The translations under genes and the position numbers were made by a program. Source: Anaerolinea sp. (GTDB taxonomy: Bacteria; Chloroflexota; Anaerolineae; Anaerolineales; Anaerolineaceae). Taken from it: a DNA stretch of 64,000 bases. The first letter of the stretch is position 1. Each line of letters starts with the position of its first letter. The stretch covers positions 620,001 through 684,000 of the forward strand of contig JARKPU010000013.1 of assembly GCA_029975055.1 (NCBI GenBank), written 5' to 3'. The notes under the pieces were generated by a model that worked only from the letters and a program-made list of their open reading frames with translations, had not been told where the DNA came from and did not search any database. Positions 8,314 to 15,466 of the stretch are shown piece by piece.

Positions 8314-10110
8314 TCACTCGGCGCTCAAAGCCGTTCGCGCAGTTTCACGCTCGGAGCGCGCAATGATCTCTTCCAGCAGCCTGCGCGCCGAAAGCTCGGG
8401 ACCTTTATGTTCCATGCCCGCGATGCCCAGTTGCGTGCGCAACTCACCTACCAGGATGCCGCGCTCGAAAAAGGCTTTGAAATACTTCTGGGCCAGCTCT
8501 TCCTGCAGCTCAGGGTACATTGGCGGGCCGAAGATATTGGCATAAAACGAATTCACCAGCCCGGTACTCGTCGTCGTCCCTTTGCTCATCACGGCCCCGG
8601 CGCGAAAGACCTCCAGCGCTTCATCAACGGTGGTAAATGCCTCGATCACCGGGTGAGAATCATCCACCGGTTCATAGTTGTTGGCGTAGAGGACGAAATC
8701 CACGGGGAACCCGCGCACCACGTCGCTGTATTTCGTCACCGGGATGACCACGCGCGCGTTCACCTGGTCTGGGTTCATGATGATCGTGCGGTCGATCTGC
8801 CCAAAGGCATACCCCGATTGCAGGTCGTCCAGGCGCACAAAAGCGCCCATCTCGGTGCCGTAGCCCAGCACGCAGCCATCCTGCCCAAGGTCGAGCGAGC
8901 CCATGTCGTCGGCGATGATCACCAGGTCTTCCACCTCGTCGCGGATGATGTGCCGCAATGCTTCGAGCGTCTCAGACTTCCCCGCCCCGCTGTCGCCGAT
9001 CAGCAGGATCGTGAAATCGCCGTGGTCTTGCAGCACAATGTTGAACATCGCCCCATGGTAGGGCATCCGGCCGCGTTTGAGCATGGTGACGTTGTGCAGG
9101 GTCAGAATCATCTTCTTTAGATAGCCGAAGTAGCCGTATTCATCGCGGCAGGGGATGGTTGCCACAATCAAGTCGTTTGCTTCGTCGTCGAAGAAGACCG
9201 TCTCGGTCTGCCCCTTCACATGGTCGCCCACCGGCGGCACGCCGAACATGAAAACGGCATCGGGTTTGCGGTTGAGCTCGCTCATATCGGCCAGCTCGAA
9301 CAGGTTGGAGAGCGAGAAACCGAGTTCGAAGAAACGCACCGAAAAGTACACCATCACCAGCAGTGAACCCACCTTGGCCGGGTAGCACAGCCACTCCGAC
9401 GGGTTGATCGTCACCTGTTCCAGCGGGTTGTAATTCACCTTCTGGAATACCCCGCTGCGCTTGTTCATCGGCGTCTCAAAGATCATCGGCGGGTAGATCA
9501 GCACCTGGCTGGTGACCGATATTTCGTTCAACCGTTCGTAAAGCTCGCTCGGGTAGGGCACCTGCACATGCCTGGCAATCGCGCCGATCTCCGCGCCCGC
9601 GCTCACCTGCCGGTAAATTCGCGGGTGGTCGCCGGTGATATTCTCGCGGATGTCACGGTAAGTGCTGCGCACCACGTGCATCAGCGTTTCCACTGTATCG
9701 TTGAAGGTGCGATAGGGGCGCTCATCGTAGCGGTCGCCGATCGAGTCGCAGATCACCAGCCTGTGCAGGCTGCGCCAGTAGTTGTAAAGGTTCTCGACAA
9801 AGTCATCCAGCAATTCGCGGTTGGCAAAGAACGGCTCGCTGCCCTCCACCACCTTTTGCGCCAGGTCGGCGGGCAGTTTGACGAGATAACGCAGCGTCTT
9901 GCCGAGCAGGCGCAGATCGCCTGTGGTGACCTCGGCAGGGTCCGGGAAGATGCGCAGCAGGCGCGAACGCTGCCTGGAGAGCATGTTCACATAGCGTTTG
10001 AGCACTTCGGCGAACACATCCGTCATAATCAACTCTTCCGGCGTGTCGCAGATGGTGTTATGAATGCGGACAATGATCTTACCGTCAAAGAAGTGGTAAT
10101 GAGTCGGCAT
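8314..10110 (-). CDS. Orphan HPr kinase/PEPCK-like P-loop protein
   Basis: 598 aa. It contains a P-loop GDSGAGKSE at residues 372-380 (K378), the form seen in HPr kinase/phosphorylase and close to that of PEP carboxykinase. Downstream are an IIADDMGSLDL acidic motif and a C-terminal segment (MSKGTTTSTGLVNSFYANIFGPP) that recalls the PEPCK fold. The N-terminal 350 residues match no family I recognise. At nearly twice the length of HprK, and with no HPr or PTS gene visible, HPr is unlikely to be the substrate. It lies between citrate synthase (12-nt gap) and proB (10-nt gap). An ATP- or PPi-dependent kinase or carboxykinase in central metabolism is plausible, but the substrate is unknown. Confidence 0.6.
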   Translation of the reverse strand: MPTHYHFFDGKIIVRIHNTICDTPEELIMTDVFAEVLKRYVNMLSRQRSRLLRIFPDPAEVTTGDLRLLGKTLRYLVKLPADLAQKVVEGSEPFFANRELLDDFVENLYNYWRSLHRLVICDSIGDRYDERPYRTFNDTVETLMHVVRSTYRDIRENITGDHPRIYRQVSAGAEIGAIARHVQVPYPSELYERLNEISVTSQVLIYPPMIFETPMNKRSGVFQKVNYNPLEQVTINPSEWLCYPAKVGSLLVMVYFSVRFFELGFSLSNLFELADMSELNRKPDAVFMFGVPPVGDHVKGQTETVFFDDEANDLIVATIPCRDEYGYFGYLKKMILTLHNVTMLKRGRMPYHGAMFNIVLQDHGDFTILLIGDSGAGKSETLEALRHIIRDEVEDLVIIADDMGSLDLGQDGCVLGYGTEMGAFVRLDDLQSGYAFGQIDRTIIMNPDQVNARVVIPVTKYSDVVRGFPVDFVLYANNYEPVDDSHPVIEAFTTVDEALEVFRAGAVMSKGTTTSTGLVNSFYANIFGPPMYPELQEELAQKYFKAFFERGILVGELRTQLGIAGMEHKGPELSARRLLEEIIARSERETARTALSAE

Positions 10111-10122
10111 AACTGGTACCCT

Positions 10123-11484
10123 CTAATCTAAAACCGGCACGCGGACAACCGGAACCGGCTGCGCTTTGGCGGTCAGTTCCTCGAGCATCGGCGTGGTGAG
10201 TGATTTTGGCCGCTCGATTGGCTTGCCAAGCGCGCGCGCCCAAACGATGTGAGCCGTCAACCCCAGGATCCGGCTGACGCCAAACATGACGGTATAAAAA
10301 TCAAACTGAGTCACACCGAAGTGATATTGCAGTGCGCCGTTGATCGCATCCACGTTCGGCCAGGGGTTCTTCACCTTGCCGGTCTGCGCCAGCACCGCCG
10401 GGAGGACTTCGTACACCAGCCGCACAAGCTGGAAGATCGGATCGTCAGCCAGGTATTTCTTCGCAAACTCGAACTGCACGGTGAAGCGCGGGTCGGTGGT
10501 GCGCAGAACGGCGTGCCCATAACCCGGGATGAGCTTCCCGTTATTCACCTGTTGAGAGAGGTAAGCGCGCAGGTCTTCGCGGGTGGGCAGGTTCCCGCCA
10601 AAGTGCTCACGCACATTCAAGAGCCAACGGAGGCATTCCTGGTTGGCCAAACCGTGCAGCGGCCCTGCCAGGCCGTTCATCCCCGCCGAGCAAGAGAGAT
10701 ACACATCCGAAAGCGCAGAACTCACCAGGTGAGCGGTATGGGCGCTGACATTGCCGCCTTCATGATCGGAATGGATGATCAGGAACAACCGCGCCAGGTC
10801 TTGATACCGCGCGTCTCCACCCTTGCCGATCATATTGGCGAAGTTCCCGCCCCAATCCAGGTCGGCGCGGTAGGGCACGATTTCGCCGTTCCGGTACTTG
10901 AGGTTATAGATGTACGATGCGATGCCCGGAAGCTTTGCCACCAGGCTGGTGCTGTCGATCAAGTTGTACTTCCAGAAATCTGCTTTCGGCAGGCCGTCGT
11001 CGCTGTACATGCGCTCGGCATAGCGGTTGGCAAACTCCGAGTAATGCTGCAGCGCCAGGATCGCCGCCGAGAAGAGCGTCATCGGGTGGGTGTCGGCCGG
11101 GAAACTGCGGATCGTGTCATACACATGCCCCGGGATCTCGCTCAGGCGGCACCATTCACGTTCAACCTCAAGGGCCTCTTCTTCGGTCGGTAGCGTATCT
11201 GCCATCAAGAGGTAATACAGGCCGCCCGCCATCGGGAATTCGGCGCCGGGCACTTTGGGCAGGTAGTCAATCACTTCGGGGATCGAATAACCCCGCAGGC
11301 GAATGCCCTCCAGCGGGTCCACATACGAAATATCGCTGACCTGAATCTGCACCCCTCGGATACCGCCGTAAATCTGTTCAACGGTCACCTCCCCCACCTT
11401 GAGCGCCCCGAATTCTTTCCGCAGGCGCGAGACGCGCTCGCGCCAGGCCGGGAGTTGCGAAGCAATCCGATCATGAATATTCAT
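10123..11484 (-). CDS. gltA: Citrate synthase (large, eukaryote-like type)
   Basis: 453 aa. It condenses oxaloacetate with acetyl-CoA to give citrate. The sequence follows the long citrate synthase type: ISYVDPLEGIRLRGYSIPE at the N-terminus, HPMTLFSAAILALQHYS, the active-site histidine region MNGLAGPLHGLANQE and PGYGHAVLRTTDPR. Length and motifs resemble mitochondrial-type enzymes more than the shorter hexameric GltA of enterobacteria. A GGAGG ribosome site lies just before the ATG. An IclR regulator is 49 nt upstream on the same strand; aconitase is encoded about 4 kb away on the other strand. Confidence 0.95.
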   Translation of the reverse strand: MNIHDRIASQLPAWRERVSRLRKEFGALKVGEVTVEQIYGGIRGVQIQVSDISYVDPLEGIRLRGYSIPEVIDYLPKVPGAEFPMAGGLYYLLMADTLPTEEEALEVEREWCRLSEIPGHVYDTIRSFPADTHPMTLFSAAILALQHYSEFANRYAERMYSDDGLPKADFWKYNLIDSTSLVAKLPGIASYIYNLKYRNGEIVPYRADLDWGGNFANMIGKGGDARYQDLARLFLIIHSDHEGGNVSAHTAHLVSSALSDVYLSCSAGMNGLAGPLHGLANQECLRWLLNVREHFGGNLPTREDLRAYLSQQVNNGKLIPGYGHAVLRTTDPRFTVQFEFAKKYLADDPIFQLVRLVYEVLPAVLAQTGKVKNPWPNVDAINGALQYHFGVTQFDFYTVMFGVSRILGLTAHIVWARALGKPIERPKSLTTPMLEELTAKAQPVPVVRVPVLD

Positions 11485-11533
11485 ACTTTCCTCCGTTGTA
11501 GATGAACGACGAATCCGCCCGGGCTGGTTGCGC

Positions 11534-12328
11534 TCATGACTTCCAGCCGCTTTCCTGACTCTGGTACCCTAACCCTGCCGAAATCTGCCCGGCGACCCGC
11601 AGAAGGGCGCCCGCATAGCCTGCAATAATTTCATCCGTAAAGCGCTGCGTAGGACCAGAGATCGTCAACGCAGCGACTACGGCCCCATTGCGGTCGAAAA
11701 TCGGCGCAGCAATCCCAGACGCATCGAGGATCCACTCGCCGTTGCTGACCGAGTAGCCCTGCCGCCGAACCTTCACCAGCTCTTCCCGCAGCGTCTGCGG
11801 GTCGACAATCGTCTTCTCAGTTAGCCGGAGAAGAGAACCGCTTCCGAGGATTTCCTCGCGGCGCTCCTCCGGCAGGTAAGCCAGAAGCACTTTCCCCGCC
11901 GAACCGGCGTGCAGCGGCAGGTGCCGGCCCACGCGCGGGGCCACAAAGCGCACGTTCTGCGTGCTTTCGAGGCGCTCGATGCACACGCGCTCGTTCCCAT
12001 CCAGGATATACAGGCTGATGGTCTCCGATGTTTTGCGGTGCAGCTCTTCCAGAAACGGGTAGGCAATGTTGCGGATGTCAGACGTGGAAAGATACGTCCC
12101 CGCCCAGGTGAGCACCCGCGGGCCGATCGAATAAACGCGCGTAGAAGGGTTTTGCGAAAGGATGCCCAGGTTCTTCATCGCCAGCATCAGCCTGCCGGTC
12201 GCGCTGGTCGAAAGCTCGATCCGCCTGGCCACCTCTCGCACGCCCAGTTCAGGCTGCTCCTGAGTGAAACATTCCAGGATTTTCACCGCCCGGTTCAAGG
12301 TCTGCGCTTTTTCGAACGGAGCTGCCAT
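11534..12328 (-). CDS. IclR-family transcriptional regulator
   Basis: 264 aa. The N-terminal winged helix-turn-helix (residues about 8-70) includes NRAVKILECFTQEQPELGVREVARR. The C-terminal effector-binding domain has the family pattern LPLHAGSAGKVLLAYLPEERREEIL and SNGEWILDASGIAAPIFDRNG. IclR proteins bind small carboxylates or aromatics and often control neighbouring operons. It is the first gene after a strong promoter (12377-12404) and is followed by gltA after 49 nt, so control of the gltA-proBA unit, and of itself, is likely. Confidence 0.93.
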   Translation of the reverse strand: MAAPFEKAQTLNRAVKILECFTQEQPELGVREVARRIELSTSATGRLMLAMKNLGILSQNPSTRVYSIGPRVLTWAGTYLSTSDIRNIAYPFLEELHRKTSETISLYILDGNERVCIERLESTQNVRFVAPRVGRHLPLHAGSAGKVLLAYLPEERREEILGSGSLLRLTEKTIVDPQTLREELVKVRRQGYSVSNGEWILDASGIAAPIFDRNGAVVAALTISGPTQRFTDEIIAGYAGALLRVAGQISAGLGYQSQESGWKS

Positions 12329-12376
12329 TCCGTCTGTCCCTCCATTCGGGACGCCGTCCCAAAGAGAATGGTGTCT

Positions 12377-12404
12377 ATTATAGGAACCTTTCTGCGAGAG
12401 TCAA
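12377..12404 (-). promoter_or_regulatory. Sigma-70-type promoter of the iclR-gltA unit
   Basis: On the minus strand, TTGACT (12404-12399), a 16-nt spacer and TATAAT (12382-12377). It lies about 50 nt upstream of the IclR start codon. Confidence 0.75.
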
Positions 12405-12414
12405 GCAAATCCGA

Positions 12415-13161
12415 TTATTTATGTAAAATTTGGGAGAGAAACAATTTCGTGCGCTCGTGCCGCGGGTTGTCAAACAATAAGTCGGGCACACATTGCTCGA
12501 TAATCCTGCCTTCGTCCATGAAGATCACCTCGTCAGCGGCGGCGCGCGCAAAACCCATCTCGTGCGTCACCACCACCATGGTGATGCCCGCCTTCGCAAG
12601 GTCCAGCATCACATCCAGCACTTCCTTGATCATCTCCGGGTCCAGCGCGCTGGTCGGCTCGTCGAACAGCATGATCTTGGGCTTCATCGCCAGCGCCCGG
12701 GCGATCGCCACGCGCTGTTGCTGCCCGCCGGAAAGCTGGCTGGGGAAGCTATCGGCTTTCTCCGAAATACCAACCCGTTTCAGCTGCTCCCAGGCAATTT
12801 CGCGCGCTTCTTCTTTGCTGCGCTTGCGCACCTGCTCTTGCGCCAGGGTGATGTTTTGCATCACCGTCAGGTGCGGATACAAATTGAAATGCTGGAACAC
12901 CATGCCGATATCCGCGCGAATCTGGTTGATCTGCTTTTCGTCTTTGAGCAGGCGCTGCCCATCGATGTAGATCTCGCCTTCGTCCTCCACTTCCATGTGA
13001 TTGATGCAGCGCAAAAGGGTCGATTTTCCCGAACCGCTTGGGCCGATGATGACAACCACCGAACCGCGCTTCACCGTCATGCTCACACAGCGCAGCGCCC
13101 AAACCGGCCCAAAGTGCTTGGAAACGTTGCGAACAACGATGATATCATCCGGCTGCATCAT
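12415..13161 (-). CDS. Polar amino-acid ABC transporter, ATP-binding subunit
   Basis: 248 aa. It has Walker [11 protein letters not shown]-loop [13 protein letters not shown], signature LSGGQQQR, Walker B IMLFDEP and the H-loop VVVTHEM. The [15 protein letters not shown] stretch is typical of GlnQ/HisP-type subunits. It overlaps the permease stop by 4 nt (ATGA). Together with the permease and binding protein upstream it forms one importer; the substrate cannot be fixed from sequence. Confidence 0.96.
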   Translation of the reverse strand: MMQPDDIIVVRNVSKHFGPVWALRCVSMTVKRGSVVVIIGPSGSGKSTLLRCINHMEVEDEGEIYIDGQRLLKDEKQINQIRADIGMVFQHFNLYPHLTVMQNITLAQEQVRKRSKEEAREIAWEQLKRVGISEKADSFPSQLSGGQQQRVAIARALAMKPKIMLFDEPTSALDPEMIKEVLDVMLDLAKAGITMVVVTHEMGFARAAADEVIFMDEGRIIEQCVPDLLFDNPRHERTKLFLSQILHK

Positions 13162-14024
13162 GACTGGAATCTCTTTTCCAGCGCTTTGACGCCTAAAGAC
13201 AAGATCACCGTCATCGTCAGGTAAAAGACCGCCAGCGTGGTATAGGCTTCGGGGAAGCGGAACGTCTGCCCGGCGTAGAGCCGCGCCACCTGAGTGATAT
13301 CGCGCACCGCGAGCACCGAAACGAGCGAAGAATCCTTGAGCATCGAAACGAAGTCATTGCCCAGGGCCGGGAGCACGTTGCGGACAGCCTGCGGGAGGAT
13401 GATAAAGCGCATCGCCTGCCAGTAGGTCATGCCCTGCGAACGCGCGGCTTCCATCTGCCCGCGGCTGATCGATTGGATCCCCGCGCGGAAAATCTCCGCC
13501 GAAAAAGCCCCATACGTCACCGAGAGGGCGATGATGGCGCGCAGCTGCATCGGCACGCCTTTATTGTTGATGTCTACCAGCGCCTGGCCAACCGGCCCCG
13601 CGCCGGCGCTCACCAGCCAGACCCCAAGCTGGTTGAGAGCAGCCGTCGTTGCCGGAACCGCAACCAGGGCGATGAAAAAGATCAGCACCAGCATGGGGAT
13701 GCCGCGCACCACCTCCACGTAGAACGTGGCCAGGTTCTTGAAAAATACGTTGGAAGCGATGCGTCCGAGACCGGTCAACAAGCCTAAGATGATCGCAATG
13801 AAGTAGGCAGAAAGCGTCGTCACCACCGTCACCGCCAGTCCGGCGCGGATGAAGCCGAAGGCTTCGTTATAGCTCTCTTGCGTAAAGATGATGAACACGG
13901 TGGCGATGGCGATCAAAATAATCACCGTGAACCACCATGGGAACCGCGCCAGGCGGATCTTGAGCGGATCGCGGATCACCGGCGCCGCCACCCCTTGAGA
14001 AAAGGTCGTATCATCACAGGCCAT
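13158..14024 (-). CDS. Polar amino-acid ABC transporter, permease
   Basis: I place the start at the ATG at 14024, which has an AAGGAG site just upstream; the frame is open 9 codons further, without a ribosome site. 288 aa. The membrane protein is of the HisM/GlnP family: an N-terminal segment at about residues 30-50, then further helices. The EAA-type loop is [32 protein letters not shown], near residues 205-235. Only one permease gene is present, so the transporter probably uses a homodimer. Confidence 0.95.
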   Translation of the reverse strand: MACDDTTFSQGVAAPVIRDPLKIRLARFPWWFTVIILIAIATVFIIFTQESYNEAFGFIRAGLAVTVVTTLSAYFIAIILGLLTGLGRIASNVFFKNLATFYVEVVRGIPMLVLIFFIALVAVPATTAALNQLGVWLVSAGAGPVGQALVDINNKGVPMQLRAIIALSVTYGAFSAEIFRAGIQSISRGQMEAARSQGMTYWQAMRFIILPQAVRNVLPALGNDFVSMLKDSSLVSVLAVRDITQVARLYAGQTFRFPEAYTTLAVFYLTMTVILSLGVKALEKRFQS

Positions 14025-14052
14025 GGGTCGCTCCTTGAAGGTCAAAATCAAC

Positions 14053-14083
14053 GCAGGTGCGCCCCGTAAGCGGGCGCACCTGC
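14053..14083 (-). promoter_or_regulatory. Strong intercistronic hairpin between binding-protein and permease genes
   Basis: Perfect 12-bp inverted repeat: GCAGGTGCGCCC (14053-14064) and GGGCGCACCTGC (14072-14083) with a 7-nt loop and no T run. It lies between the binding-protein stop (14099) and the permease ribosome site. Hairpins in this position usually protect the upstream message or cut read-through, raising binding protein over permease. Confidence 0.7.
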
Positions 14084-14098
14084 AAGGCTTGCAAAAGC

Positions 14099-14995
14099 TT
14101 ACTTCACGTCTCCCGAACCGATTTTGAACTCGGAGCTAAAGTATTTCGCGTTGAGCTTATCGAGCGTGCCGTCGGCTTTCATTGCCTCCAGCGCTTTATT
14201 GACCGGCTCAACCAGGTCGCTGCCCTTGGGGAACACGAACCCAAGCTCATCACTCGAAATCGAGGGGCCGATCAGCTCCAGCTTATCGGCGTTTTCGCCC
14301 TGGTAGCCCTGCCCGGCGGTCTCATCAATGATCACCGCGTCCACGTCGCCCGCGATAAGGGCCTGGACGGCAAAGGGGAACTGCTCGAACGCTTTGATGC
14401 GCGACTCGGGGAGGAATTTCTTGGCCGTTTCGTAGTTGGTGGTGTTCGATTGGGTCCCTAAAACGAACTCTTGGTTGGCAGCGATATCCTCGATCGTCTT
14501 GAAACGAGTCTCGCCCTTGCGCACCAATAACCGCTGGTTGACCGAAATATAACCCTCGGAAAAATCGACGATCTTCTTGCGGTCTTCGGTGATGGTGACG
14601 CCGTCGGCGGCCATATCATACTGCTTATCGGCAACCGATTGGATCATGCTGTCCCAGGCCGATTCGACGAACACCGGCTCGCAATGCAGGCGGGTGCAGA
14701 TCTCGCGCAGCGCATCGTAATCCCATCCGCCGGGTTCGCCGGTCGAAACGAGGATGTAGTTGAAGGGCAGATAGGCGTTTTCGACAGCAATGGTGATTTT
14801 ACGGCAGTTCAAATCCACCACGGCCTTATCCGCCGAGCCCAGACAGCCGGTCGCGGGTTGTTCGGCAGCCGGGGTCGCTTCGGCTGGGGCCATCGTCGGT
14901 TCGGCGGCCGGGGTTGGCGTGGCTGCCGGGGCACAGGCGCTGAGCAGCAAAGCCAGCAAGACGACCAAAGACAAGAAAGCTGAGAGGCGTTTCAT
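14099..14995 (-). CDS. Amino-acid ABC transporter substrate-binding lipoprotein
   Basis: Start taken at the ATG at 14995: it has a GGAG ribosome site and begins a lipoprotein signal peptide ([10 protein letters not shown], then LLLSAC with the lipid-modified cysteine at residue 21). 298 aa. A Thr/Pro/Ala-rich linker (to about residue 50) is followed by a family-3 solute-binding domain: [63 protein letters not shown]. This family binds polar amino acids outside the membrane. Transcription appears to begin at a promoter near 15372, with an attenuator-like leader before the gene. Confidence 0.94.
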   Translation of the reverse strand: MKRLSAFLSLVVLLALLLSACAPAATPTPAAEPTMAPAEATPAAEQPATGCLGSADKAVVDLNCRKITIAVENAYLPFNYILVSTGEPGGWDYDALREICTRLHCEPVFVESAWDSMIQSVADKQYDMAADGVTITEDRKKIVDFSEGYISVNQRLLVRKGETRFKTIEDIAANQEFVLGTQSNTTNYETAKKFLPESRIKAFEQFPFAVQALIAGDVDAVIIDETAGQGYQGENADKLELIGPSISSDELGFVFPKGSDLVEPVNKALEAMKADGTLDKLNAKYFSSEFKIGSGDVK

Positions 14996-15203
14996 CTGAT
15001 CTTCTCCAGAACGAAGATATTCGAATCGTATACCCTCGCGGCGATAGCCCCGAGGCGGCTGTGCGCGGCGCACAAACAAATAAGGAGGAGCGAAGATGCC
15101 GCCGCGCTTAGGGGTTTCCGTTCAGGCAGCCGGCTTCTTCTGGAGTGATGTGGTCTTCTTGGCACACCTCCCGGCGTAAAAATGGCGTTAAGGTTCAACC
15201 GGT
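14996..15203 (-). other. Untranslated stretch between attenuator and binding-protein gene
   Basis: About 210 nt of presumed 5' leader. I see only the GGAG ribosome site of the binding protein at its end. Short frames here have no ribosome site with normal spacing and no family resemblance. Confidence 0.4.
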
Positions 15204-15236
15204 AAAAAAATAAAAAAAACCTTCCTTCCGGAAGGT
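15204..15236 (-). terminator. Intrinsic terminator inside the ABC-operon leader (attenuator)
   Basis: On the minus strand, ACCTTCC (15236-15230), loop GGAA, GGAAGGT (15225-15219), then seven T, A, seven T (15218-15204). It lies about 100 nt after the predicted transcript start and about 210 nt before the binding-protein gene. Both arms are repeated just upstream at 15277-15291, so an alternative fold can disrupt it. Confidence 0.7.
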
Positions 15237-15273
15237 CTTTTCGCTAGATAATGTACCCTAATGCGAAATCGCC

Positions 15274-15336
15274 CTAACCTTCCAGGAAGGTCTTGGGTGC
15301 AATGATTCGCTTCGGCGCTAAGTTCGTTGTCATCAT
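15274..15336 (-). CDS. Putative 20-codon leader peptide overlapping a palindrome
   Basis: A small frame with tandem ATG ATG encodes MMTTNLAPKR... ending ...TFLEG. Its last five sense codons form the palindrome ACCTTC-CTG-GAAGGT (15291-15277), and its stop TAG follows at once. The first ATG lies at the expected transcript start of the promoter at 15344-15372, so translation would be leaderless. No ribosome site is seen. There is no run of one amino acid; Ile-Ile and several Lys, Pro and Thr codons are present. Expression is not shown; the case rests on the leader geometry. Confidence 0.4.
   Translation of the reverse strand: MMTTNLAPKRIIAPKTFLEG
15277..15291. repeat. Palindrome ACCTTCC-A-GGAAGGT, second copy of terminator arms
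   Basis: ACCTTCC (15277-15283) and GGAAGGT (15285-15291) repeat the arms of the terminator at 15219-15236. It could be arms 1 and 2 of an attenuator on the minus-strand RNA, or a DNA operator in the acnA/ABC divergent region. Confidence 0.7.
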
Positions 15337-15343
15337 GGTATTT

Positions 15344-15372
15344 TTTATAACACGCCGGTATAAAATAGTCAA
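15344..15372 (-). promoter_or_regulatory. Sigma-70-type promoter of the amino-acid ABC operon
   Basis: TTGACT (15372-15367), exactly 17 nt, TATAAA (15349-15344) on the minus strand. The predicted start point is near 15336. It faces away from aconitase. Confidence 0.75.
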
Positions 15373-15466
15373 GTAAATGAATTTATCTTAACCTGGTTTT
15401 CACCCAAACGGGTTATATTTGATAAAATCAAATCAATAATACCCAATTTACAGGGAGATTGCCTGC

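Noticed and set aside
14992..15198. 68-codon minus-strand frame in the ABC-operon leader
   Set aside because: It starts with TTG, has no ribosome site, ends over the binding-protein start and has no recognisable sequence features; kept as leader RNA.
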